This document shows, in pieces, positions 12,701 through 24,300 of a stretch of 64,000 bases of DNA. The DNA is from Mya arenaria (Eukaryota > Mollusca > Bivalvia > Myida > Myidae). Position 1 is the first letter of the stretch; every line of letters begins with the position of its first letter. The notes under the pieces were generated by a model, which searched no databases, had not been told where the DNA came from, and was given only the letters and a program-made list of their open reading frames with translations. The stretch covers positions 31,029,201 through 31,093,200 of the forward strand of contig NC_069136.1 in the NCBI RefSeq assembly GCF_026914265.1. Direction: 5' to 3'. The position numbers and the translations under genes were made by a program.

Positions 12701-13860
12701 CGTTCATAACTTGTTCTATCTTTATGAGAGATGTGCTCTCTCCTTTAACGTTAAACAAGTACATGCACGTCAGTTTCCTTTAAAAGTACCTTCGAAATTT
12801 CTCCCCTAAGCCAGATCAAGGCATCAAACAATTTAATATAAACACACACAAAAACCTACGCTAGTGTGATTTCTTTTGAGATTGAATCGTTTAATGACTT
12901 CAACTATTCATTTTATAGAATTGCGCATGCCACGGTTGAAAATCATCAATGCGTTGACATTTTTGGTTGCATTTTTATACAGCTTTTATCATTCAAATGA
13001 ATTGTTTACGAATTCAAAAGCCGACTTTACGCTCTGTGGCGAAGAAATATGAGTAGTATAACAAGAATGCAGTTTATATATGTATATATTTATAACGCGT
13101 ATCGTTCAACGTACTCAAATTGTAAATCTTTCCTTATTTGGATATCCTATAAAACGTAGGCGGTGATTAAATTCAATTTCAATCTGACTTTGAACACATG
13201 CTGAATTTTATTTTGAAGAAGAAAGGTTCTGAGAGTTGTGTTTATTTGAAGTAAGAGCGAAAGAAGAACAAAAAGGTTGGATATTAATCAAATTCCCATC
13301 GTGAATATCAGTAAGTTTTACATACATTATTAAACATGGTTGCCTGCCACACGGTGTCATTGTAAGCTTGATTTATGAACAATTAGTGCTCTTATTTAAA
13401 GGTATATCAGATACTGGCTCCGGTTTTTTTTACCTTATAGCATTAAACGTCATTCATTACAACCGGTGACACACAAATCTTATATTCTTTTTACTTGAAC
13501 TGTTGATATATTTTACTTTCATTAACGTTTGTATGTCAAACAGTAATGTGAAGAAAACTAATGAAGCAATGTAAACGTTACCAGCCCTAGGGGAATATTT
13601 ACAAATTACCTAAACATCATAATATAGTGTAGCCTTGTATGTACTTAGATGTATGGCATGATCTGGTAAAGTATCTTTCATTATTTGTATTAAGTCTTTA
13701 TTGTTGACAAATGCCTGTATCGAAATCTTATTTACTTATAATACATAATTTAGTCATTTTACAATATGTGTGTAGATATATTACGTATTATTGAATGACA
13801 TAATTGGCCATTTTCTTCCGGATTGCGTTTACTGTATAGTTACTGCCTCTAAAGTGCAGT
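9734..13860. other. noncoding stretch, probable intron or intergenic
   Basis: AT-rich with no array and no supportable exon. Short open frames lack splice or start context. Confidence 0.5.
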
Positions 13861-13884
13861 TATTTCATTGTATATAGTAACTTC

Positions 13885-14410
13885 AGTGTAGTGAATGCGT
13901 CGACAGTGTAGGTACTGCGTATTAAAATACACTTAGTCGAAAGTGTAGTTACTGCGTATTAAAATACATTTCGTCGACAGTGTAGTTACTGCGTATTAAA
14001 ATACACTTTGTTGACAGATTAGTTACTGCGTCGACTGTGTAGTTACTGCGTCGACTGTGTAGTTACTGCGTCGACAGTGTAGTTACTGCGTCGACAGTGT
14101 AGTTACTGCGTCGACATGTGTAGTTACTGCGTCGACAGTGTAGTTACTGCGTCGACTGTGTAGTTACTGCGTCGACAGTGTTGTTACTGCGTCGACAGTG
14201 TAGTTACTGCGTCGACTGTGTAGTTACTGCGTCGACAGTGTAGTTACTGCGTCGACAGTGTAGTTACTGCGTCGACAGTGTAGTTACTGCATCGACAGTG
14301 TAGTTACTGCGTCGACAGTGTAGTTACTGCGTCGACAGTGTAGTTACTGCGTCGAGACTGGTTCCTACCGTTTAGTTACTTTGTCGACTGTGTAGTTACT
14401 TCGTCAGCAG
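13885..14410. repeat. 20-bp minisatellite (about 20 copies) with a longer variant unit
   Basis: Tandem copies of TGTAGTTACTGCGTCGACAG, each carrying a GTCGAC palindrome. The left edge (13885-14030) has a longer unit in which TATTAAAATACACTT is inserted between GCG and GTCGACAG, suggesting that the 20-bp unit arose from, or invaded, a longer one. Confidence 0.9.
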
Positions 14411-15275
14411 TTACTAATGTTCTGCCCATATGGATCATTGCATGACACATATTCTTGAAAACAACATATCGCTACTTAAAGCCCCTGCTATGATGCGTTA
14501 AAAGTTCCTCGCCGAATGGATACCCGATGGCGAGGGTAAATAAGCTTACATCCCTCCCCCGCGTTAAAAGAGTTGCATATACATTCGCTGTCGATAGACA
14601 ATCTATCTCAGTCAAATGTATACTTCAGGTTCTGAAGGATATCTTCCAGCAAGTGAAATGCATAGCTAATTAGTCAAAATGATTTTCCTTGTCGTTTCAA
14701 CAAAGCGGGGGCTCACATGTGTAAGAAGTTAAATGATTGTGTCAAATTCAGACAGTTTAAAATAGTATTCTTTTAAATATATGTGATGCCATTCTTAACC
14801 TTTGGGTGCCTTTTAAAGTAAAATTGATGATAAAGTAACAAATTGTATCAGGTTGTAAAAATGTAGTGCCGTACTAAAATCAGAACGGCACTGTCGCTTT
14901 AATCATAAAATATGACCCATAAACAAACACAAGATGGGGATATTGAAATGTTAAACACCGAAACTTTATAAGGATTAAATTTAGTCTTGTGAGTTTATGG
15001 GGCAAAATGGAGATACAGATATTATTCGATTTAAAGAGTTTGTTTGGGGAAGCGACCATCTCCGTATTAATAACATATAGAACAAATCACATACATATCA
15101 TAGCTCACTGGGGCAAGAGAGACAACCGTTTCATTAAAGACACACTCTCGGTTTTAGTTAATATATTTGTTTATTTTTACGAATACAGACATAATATCTT
15201 GAATGCTTCCCGTAAAACGTTAGCATAAACAATGAAAAGTTGACAACTGTCGCTGCAACGTCATGAACTTTGTAT
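14411..15275. other. noncoding stretch, nothing recognised
   Basis: AT-rich sequence. A small perfect stem (CCTCGCC near 14508 with GGCGAGG near 14530) is the only structure noted. Confidence 0.45.
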
Positions 15276-15350
15276 CGATGCCCCAGTAGTTCGGCGGTAA
15301 CCACCTCGTCTACTCGTCAGAGGTCCCGGTATCGATTCCTGCTGCCTACC
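15276..15350 (+). mobile_element. tRNA-like sequence, possible SINE head
   Basis: A 75-bp patch has a box-A-like block (TAGTTCGGCGGTAACCACC) and, about 35 bases later, a box-B-like block (GGTATCGATTCCT), the spacing of a tRNA-derived RNA polymerase III promoter. Acceptor and anticodon stems do not fold cleanly, so it is not a functional tRNA. A decayed SINE head or tRNA pseudogene is the likeliest reading. Confidence 0.35.
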
Positions 15351-15779
15351 AAAATAAATTTCTCTTTATATTACTATTTTATCTTTAAGAATATTCATAC
15401 ATGCTTTGTTCTCTTCAATTCCGCTGCTAATGGGATTCTAATGATCTTAGTTGTAACTGTAATGATTTTGGTTTAAATATTTTATTGAGCAAAAATACAC
15501 GTCATGCCAAATACATTTTCTATATCCAAGATTTTTTCAGTACAAAAAAAACTAATAATGTTCATTTCTGTGTATACAATACGCTTTTACATAAAAGGCA
15601 GACAGTAACAAAATACACGTGAAACCCGCACCAAAACATATAACACTCTATATTAAAGACATGGCCATTTGGTTCACTACCAAAACTCGTCCTTATGCGA
15701 TAAGATCCAGAAAAAATGAAAATACTGCTACTGATGGAACACAGTAGCTGGCAGCAAACAAGCGCATCAAGCGGAAAGA

Positions 15780-18700
15780 AGGGTGCCTACAAAGCACGAC
15801 CACCCGTACAAGAGATGGATTTGATAGCCTATAATGAACGACCACCCGTACAAGAGATCGCTTTGACAGCCTACATAGCAAGACCACCCGTACAAGAGAT
15901 GGATTTGATAGCGTATAATGAACGACCACCCGTACAAGAGATGGCTCTGACAACCTACATAGCACGGCCATCCGTACAAGAGATCGCTCTGAAAACCTAC
16001 AAAGCACGACCATCCGTACAAGAGATGGCTCTGACAACCTTCATAACACGACCACCCGTAAAACAGATGGCTCTGACAACCTACAAAGCACGGCCACCCG
16101 TACAAGAGATGGATTTGATAGCCTATAATAAACGACCACCCGTACAAGAGATGGCTCTGACAACCTACAAAGCACGGCCACCCGTACAAGAGATGGCTCT
16201 GACAACCTACAAAGCACGGCCATTCGTACAAGAGATGGATTTGATAGCCTATAATAAACGACCACCCGTACAAGAGATTGCTCTGACAACCTACATAGCA
16301 CGATCACCCGTACAAGAGATCGCTCTGACAACCTACATAGCACGACCATCGCTCTGACAACCTACAAAGCACGGCCATCTGTACAAGAGATCGCTCTGAC
16401 AACCTACAAAGCACGACCATCCGTACAAGAGGTCGCTCTGACAACCTACATAGCACGACCATCCGTACAAGAGATCACTCTGACAGCCTACGAAGCACGG
16501 CCATCCGTACACGAGATGGCTTTAACAACCTACATAGCACGACCATCCGTACAAGAGATCGCTCTGACAACCTACAAAGCACGACCATCCGTACAAGAGA
16601 TCGCTCTGACAACCTACATAGCACGACCGTTCGTACAAGAGATCGCTCTAACAACCTACCAAGCACGGCCATCCGTACAAGAGATGGCTCTGACAACCTA
16701 CATAGCACGTCCGTTCGTACAAGAGATCGCTCTGACAGCCTACAAAGCACGGCCATCCGTACAAGAGATCGTTCTGACAGCCTACAAAGCACGACCACCC
16801 GTACACGAGATGGCTTTGACAACCTACAAAGCACGGCCATCCGTACAAGAGATCGCTCTGACAGCCTACAAAGCACGACCACCCGTACACGAGATTGCTT
16901 TGACAACCTACATAGCACGGCCACCCGTACAAGAGATGGCTCTGACAACCTACATAGCACGACCATTCGTACAAGAGATCGCTCTGACAACCTACATAGC
17001 ACGGCCATCCGTACAAGAGATGGATTTGATGGCCTATAATGAACGACCACCCGTACAAGAGATGGCTCTGACAACCTACATAGCACGACCACCCGTACAA
17101 GAGATCGCTCTGACAACCTACATAGCACGACCATCCGTACAAGAGATGGCTCTGACAACCTACAAAGCACGGCCATCCGTACAAGAGATCGCTCTGACAA
17201 CCTACAAAGCACGACCATCCGTACAAGAGATCGCTCTGACAACCTACATAGCACGACCATCCATACATGAGATCGCTCTGACAGCCTACAAAGCACGGTC
17301 ATCCGTACACGAGATGGCTTTGACAACCTACATAGCACGACTATCCGTACAAGAGATCGCTCTGACAACCTAGAAAGCACGACCACCCGTACAAGAGATC
17401 GCTCTGACTACCTACATAGCACGACCGTCCGTACAAGAGATCGCTCTGACAACCTACAAAGCACGGCCATCCGTACAACAGATGGCTCTGACAACATACA
17501 AAGCACGACCGTCCCTACAAGAGATCGCTCTGACAACCTACAAAGCACGGCCATCCGTACAAGAGATCGTTCTGACAGCCTACAAAGCACGACCACCCGT
17601 ACACGAGGTGGCTTTGACAACCTACAAAGCACGGCCATCCGTACAAGAGATCGCTCTGACAGCCTACAAAGCACGATCACCCGTATACGAGATTGCTTTG
17701 ACAACCTACATAGCCCGGCCACCCGTACAAGAGATGGCTCTGACAACCTACATAACACGACCATCCGTACAAGAGATCGCTCTGACAACCTACATAGCAC
17801 GTCCGTTCGTACAAGAGATCGCTCTAACAACCTACCAAGCACGGCCATCCGTACAAGAGATGGGTCTGACAACCTACAAAGCACGACCGTTCGTACAAGA
17901 GATCGCTCTGACAGCCTACAAAGCACGGCCATCCATACAAGAGATCGTTCTGACAGCCTACAAAGCACGACCACCCGTACACGAGATGGATTTGACAACC
18001 TACAAAGCACGGCCATCCGTACAAGAGATCGCTCTGACAGCCTACAAAGCACGACCACCCGTACAAGAGATGGCTCTGACAACCTACACAGCACGACCAT
18101 TCGTACAAGAGATCGCTCTGACAACCTACAAAGCACGGCCATCCGTACAAGAGATGGATTTGATAGCCTTTAATGAACGACCACCCGTACAAGAGATGGC
18201 TCTGACAACCTACATAGCACGACCACCCGTACAAGAGATCGCTCTGACAACCTACATAACACGACCATCCGTACAAGAGATCGCTCTGACAACCTACAAA
18301 GCATGGCCATCCGTACAAGAGATCGCTCTGACAACCTACAAAGCACGACCATCCGTACAAGAGATCGCTCTGACAACCTACATAGCACGACCATCCATAC
18401 AAGAGATCGCTCTGACAGCCTACAAAGCACGGCCATCCGTACACGAGATGGCTTTGACAACCTACATAACACGACTATCCGTACAAGAGATCGCTCTGAC
18501 AACCTAGAAAGCACGACCACCCGTACAAGAGATCGCTCTGACAACCTACAAAGCACGACCGTCCGTACAAGAGATCGCTCTAACAACCTACAAAGCACGG
18601 CCATCCGTACAACAGATGGCTCTGACAACATACAAAGCACGACCGTCCGTACAAGAGATCGCTCTGACAACCTACAAAGCACGGCCATCCGTACAAGAGA

Positions 18701-19785
18701 TCGCTCTGACAGCCTACAAAGCACGACCACCCGTACACGAGATGGCTTTGACAACCTACAAAGCACGGCCATCCGTACAAGAGATCGCTCTGACAGCCTA
18801 CAAAGCACGATCACCCGTATACGAGATTGCTTTGACAACCTACATAGCCCGGCCACCCGTACAAGAGATGGCTCTGACAACCTACATAACACGACCATCC
18901 GTACAAGAGATTGCTCTGACAACCTACAAAGCACGAGCACCCGTACAACAGATCGCTCTGAAAGCCTACAAAGCACGACCACCCGTACACGAGATGGCTT
19001 TGACAACCTACATAGCACGACCACCCGTACAAGAGATGGCTCTGACAACCTACATAGCACGGCCATCCGTACAAGAGATGGCTCTGACAACCTACAATGC
19101 ACGGTCATCCATACAAGAGATGGCTCTGACAACCTACATAGCACGACCACCCGTACAAGAGATGGGTCTGACAACCTACATAGCACGACCATCCGTACAA
19201 GAGATGGCTCTGACAACCTATCAAAGCACGACCATCCGTACAAGAGATGGCTCTGACAACCTACATAGCACGACCAGCCGTACAAGAGATGGCTCTGACA
19301 ACCTTTCAAAGCACGACCATCCGTACAAGATATGGCTCTGACAACCTTCATAGCACGACCACCCGTAAAACAGTTTGCTCTGACAACCTACATAGCACGA
19401 CCACATATACAAAAGATGGCTCCGACAACCTACATAGCACGACCACATATACAAAAGATGGCTCCGACAACCTACATAGCACGACCACATATACAAAAGA
19501 TGGCTCTGACAACCTACATAGCACGACCACATATACAAAAGATGGATCTGACAACCTACATAGCACGACCACATATACAAAAGATGGATCTGACAACCTA
19601 CATAGCACGACCACATATACAAAAGATGGATCTGACAACCTACATATCACGACCACATATACAAAAGATGGCTCTGACAACCTACATATCACGACCACAT
19701 ATACAAAAGATGGCTCTGACAACCTTCATAGCACGACCACCCGTACAAGAGATGGTTCTGACAACATACAAAGCATGAATAGGAG
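15780..19785. repeat. 4-kb 42-bp minisatellite (about 95 copies) with higher-order repeat
   Basis: Tandem 42-bp units containing GCACGACCATCCGTACAAGA then GATCGCTCTGACAACCTACA. The unit is a codon multiple, so several frames stay open on both strands for hundreds of codons (14-residue period). Interruptions such as CCTAGAAAG occur at about 17371 and again at 18505, exactly 1134 bp or 27 units apart, and flanking variant units repeat at the same offset, showing a higher-order duplication. The right end (19390-19740) is dominated by a younger subfamily with ACCACATATACAAAAGATGG. No signal peptide or unique sequence is attached to the open frames. Confidence 0.95.
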
Positions 19786-20021
19786 CCCGTTTCAATAAAT
19801 GATTTTAGTTGTTAATCTTAAATCTGTAGAACACTGGCTCAATGTTTACTGCCATTGTTTTCTAATGTGTGTTGTCAACTCAAATCCTTCTTTATATTCA
19901 GTTGTTACAAATACAACCACAAATATCAACAATATGAGATCACGACAATTGATAATTTTCGATTACAATCGTTATTGAAGGCGACGAATTGGATTTGGCT
20001 CTGATGGCTATGGAGAAAAAT

Positions 20022-20127
20022 TAAAGAGGACTTATCTCGACCACCATGCGCGACCATGCGTACATGAGGTGGCTCTGACGGTCTTGGGGGACACTGTTTA
20101 GGAAGACTTATCTCGACCACCATGTGC
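20022..20127. repeat. orphan 42-bp-like unit between flanking direct repeats
   Basis: At 20048-20085 a single divergent copy resembles the unit of the 4-kb array (GCGCGACCATGCGTACATGA then GGTGGCTCTGACGGTC). It lies about 260 bp beyond the array and between two copies of GACTTATCTCGACCACCATG (about 20028 and 20103). It may be an outlying relic or the pre-amplification sequence. Confidence 0.6.
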
Positions 20128-21279
20128 GTCAGAACTTCTTGAGAAAATCAGATCACAAACTTTACACTTCAATGGTGTAGTCATTTTTACGCAATAGCTT
20201 GGCCTTTGTGCGTTTTACCCCTCTTTTTATGTACAATACAAGCATCTGTCCTTACCAAACAACATTCATCTAAGCTACAATGAACAAATTGTATTGACGT
20301 TGAATTTAAAATGTAATGCACTGGGTTACCATTAGATATTTTAGTAAATGGAGGAACAAAACTGTTGATTGATAAGTACGACGAATTTTAAAGACAGTTC
20401 CACTAAATAGGAGCACAAATGACAATAGATAATCTATTGTTTCCAACAATTAACGACCTGTGGTCTGTATCTCAGTGGCGTATCCGTTCTAGTATCCAAA
20501 CTTGACTCTCATAGGAATTTCTGTTTCATGCAGCCGTTAAAATCGTTTATTGTATACAACATATTAAAGTATGTGTGAAACAATGTTATTTTGACGCTAT
20601 CGAACAAGACATTCAAGAGATAATATTTTCAATGAATAGCTTATTTTGATAATAAAGCAAAAACCGTATTATAAGTCTTCAACGATCCATTATTAGCTAC
20701 GCCCCTGCTGGACATTGTGAAATATATAAAGGAAGAAAGAAAGCACCATACCCTATTCTTTAGTATTGTCTTCAGCGTTCACAAATATGATCACGTTTGA
20801 TTGCAAATTTTAAGGATTTATGACAAGTGATTTTCTCATATTTATCGACTTGGATGTGTTATAATTGATAACTTCAAAATGCGGATGTATGTTATAAAAC
20901 GGCACAGTGAAAATACCTGGTCACCCAGGAGTCACCGTATCCTATTCTACCGAAGTCTTTGCTCTGTCAACGACTATTTGGTACATACGTTTTGTAGTTA
21001 ACAATGCTTTGGTTTCGTTGATTTCTGCTAGTTAGCCTCTACACGCGCTTGTGCACGAACAAATTACAGTTTGGGGTTAAACAAATAACGTTATGCGCTT
21101 TAAGAAGGCGTTGTAATCTAATACTTTAATCATCGTCTCATAAAGTGCACAGAATTTTGAAAGTGCATTTGAAAAAGTCTGATAAATTGCCGTATTATTT
21201 ATATTGCCCTTCCCCTTTACGAAAGGTTATCTGGGTGTTTCCCTTTTTCAGATTTATGACCTGGTTTGTTTGTTTTCAG
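20128..21279. other. noncoding, upstream intron of the plakin gene
   Basis: AT-rich sequence ending in a polypyrimidine tract and the cag acceptor of the first firm plakin exon. No further exon recognised. Confidence 0.5.
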
Positions 21280-21336
21280 CGACGGATGGCGGAACAGGAA
21301 GTACAGAAATGTCTGCGGTGGCTACTTGATCAGAAG
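21280..21336 (+). CDS. plakin exon P1
   Basis: 57 nt, phase 0 at both ends, after ttttcag and before gtatat. Encodes a helix with C-L-R-W-L-L-D-Q-K, the typical Trp-containing start of a spectrin repeat. Its preceding partner exon is unknown. Confidence 0.8.
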
Positions 21337-24300
21337 GTATATCCTCGTCGTCTGGCTAGATTTACTAGAATATGGTTATCTTAGGAAGGTCGAAATAAAA
21401 TAGATTTTAATACTGCATTTGGTCATGCCGACGAAGTCTTTTATCATTGTATGGTCAAACCGTATTACTGAGTATTAAAAACTTCAACAAAATAAGGTGT
21501 GTATACCTGGTATGATTGTGAGTTCTGACTTTCCATCACACAGACATTGATTTCTTAGCTTATATTTGCACTAATACATCGAGTCCTTACGCCAACACGT
21601 GACCAATCAGTCTGTAGCCTATGTCTGCATGTGGACTATAAGTTCTCAGCTTATGAATGTACGTTGACATTAGGTTCATAGCTTAAGTCTGCACACATGC
21701 ATTAAGTTCCTAGCTGAAGTCTGCACACATACATTAAATTCATAGCTGAAGTCTGCACTCATACATTAAGTTCATAACTGAAGTCTGCACACATACATTA
21801 AGTTCATAGCTGAAGTCTGCACACATGCATTAAGTTACTAGTTGAAGTCTGCACACATACATTAAGTTCATAGCTAAAGTCTGCACACATGCATTAAGTT
21901 CCTAGCTGAAGTCTGCACACATACATTAAGTTCATAGCTGAAGTCTGCACGCATACATTAAGTTCATAGCTTAAGTCTGCGCACATACATTAAGTTCATA
22001 GCTTAAGTCTGCACACATACATTAAGTTCCTAGCTGAAGTATGCACACATACATTAAATTCATAGCTTAAGTCTGCACATATACATTAAGTTCATAGCTT
22101 AAGTCTGTACACATACATTAAGTTCATAGCTGAAGTCTGCACACATACATTAAGTTCCTTGCTGAAGTCTGCACACATACATTTAGTTCTGAGATTATGT
22201 CTGAATGTTGATCATTGTCTGTTTGGTGTTTAGGAAAACCTGGAAGGAACTCCGTATGGGGAAAACAAGGCTGCGGTTGACGCTGCTTCCGGAGCGCACG
22301 GTCGCTGGAGGGCGCAGCTGAATGATTACCGGAAGTCCATGGACAAACTTAACAATGTACATGTAAGTCCTAGTGAACAATAGTGTGAATAGTATTTATG
22401 TTAGCCGATTGCTATCTTGCAAAAAGGTTACTTTTTGTTGTTAAAAAAAGTATTTTAACATGGTTAAAATTATATGGTTACAATTACTGACCTAAATGTC
22501 TTAAAACTCTAGAAAATGAGAAAATCACACAAATAGTACCAAAACAAATATAGTGGGCTTACCTTGATCCTGTTAAAAGGGACTTAAGTTTGTTCGAGAA
22601 ACCGGGTCAAGTCAGTTTGACTGATCTTAAAATAAAAAAATGCGGCGATGTGTTGCCACAGAATGTATTAAAAAAGAACTAAAACTCGAAAGCTCATAAT
22701 AAGTAATTGAATATTGAATATGTGTAGAAGACTTTCATCTGACTAAAGTGCACTTTATTCCATGCGTGTAGAGCATGTACCAGCTGAATACCACGTATGT
22801 GTATCAGACATTGACATTTCTTTCACAGAGACTGCGAGATGACGAAGTGGAGGAGCTGTATGGAACCTACAAGGATCTCCAGGTAAACAACGCAACCATC
22901 TTGCTAGTACGGAATGCTTATAGAATATCGTCATCAACAAGAAGTGATCTTTTGAAGCTGTTTCCATATACAGGTGGTCCAAAGTGAAATGTGTTCGCCG
23001 AATTTTAAGTGAGGGAAATTGTGTGAAGCCGAATAAAATGGCGGCGTTGAAAGGAATTTCGGTGTTTCAAGGATGTATTTTCACCTGGTAAGTAAGTTAT
23101 ATCACCTTTCTCGCAATATAAATACGCCTACCCGGAGACCACACGTGTATGCGTCTCTCGGTTTTTTAACCTATGTTTCTAGAGGCCTTTACAAAAAAGT
23201 TATTGAATGTATAAGCTGAACGATTGATTGTTTACAAAGTGAAAATAGAAAATTGCGTGACTTGAAACTGTGTTTTCGGCCCAAGTTTACCATTCTTGTA
23301 CCTGCTTTAGCTATTTGTTATTGAATATTTGCATTATTTATCTTTTCGACCGCTACTGCACTTACATGGGTATTATACGGCCGATTGTTTCATGTTTAAA
23401 CACCTTTAATGTTGGGCAACGAAGTTTTATGCAGATTTTCTGTGAAGCAGAATCAGAATAAGCGTGCTTTAAAGCTGCATTTTCACAGATTAAACAGTTT
23501 GACAACTTTTTAATTTAAGTCCTGGAACGAGCCATTTTTGCAAAAATCCATGGAAACCCGCTATAAAAGACTGCCGACAAAAAATATATATTTAAATTAA
23601 AAAAATTATGTTTTATGCATTTTTTTTTTTAAATCGTTAGTAACGGTTTAAGCTATAAAACATTATTATTTTAACGGAAATATGAAAATCTGCGATCTGA
23701 TCTTTGATTAACAATCTTTTAATATCAGTTAACTATTACTTACGCAAATAATTGTTCTTACCAAGACAAAAAATAAAAAAAAAGTTGTAAAAACGGAATA
23801 TCTGTGTGAGTGCAACATTCATAGCATTCTTAAGACACATTTTAAAATCAATAATAAAAGAAAATGTGGTACCCGATAAGAACATACCACGTGCTTTTAA
23901 TGCAAAATTACACACCAGATACACCTGTGTACTATTTTAGCAAGATTGTATACTCTAAAATTCACCATTTTACACTGACCGAAGATAAATTTATCGTATG
24001 GGAAGACCCCACAGCCTCTTTTAATTCATAGACGATGTTGAGGGTATAAACACTTCACTGCGGTCAATAACTTAACTTCACTGAAATACGTGTACCAATG
24101 TTAAGGTAGTCTTAAAGGGTCTAGAATAAATAGTTGAGTGGGTTATACATTTGCGTGAAATTCCAGTATCTATAATCCTGCATTGATAAGAATACCATAT
24201 ACGCTTAACAAATTATTTTAGACCAGGTTAGACAACATAAATATCAGTACATTTCAGTGAAAGTAAGTCATTGTGCTTTATTATTATATCATAACATTTA

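Noticed and set aside
15276..15350. Functional tRNA gene
   Set aside because: Box A and box B resemblance only; acceptor and anticodon stems do not pair properly.
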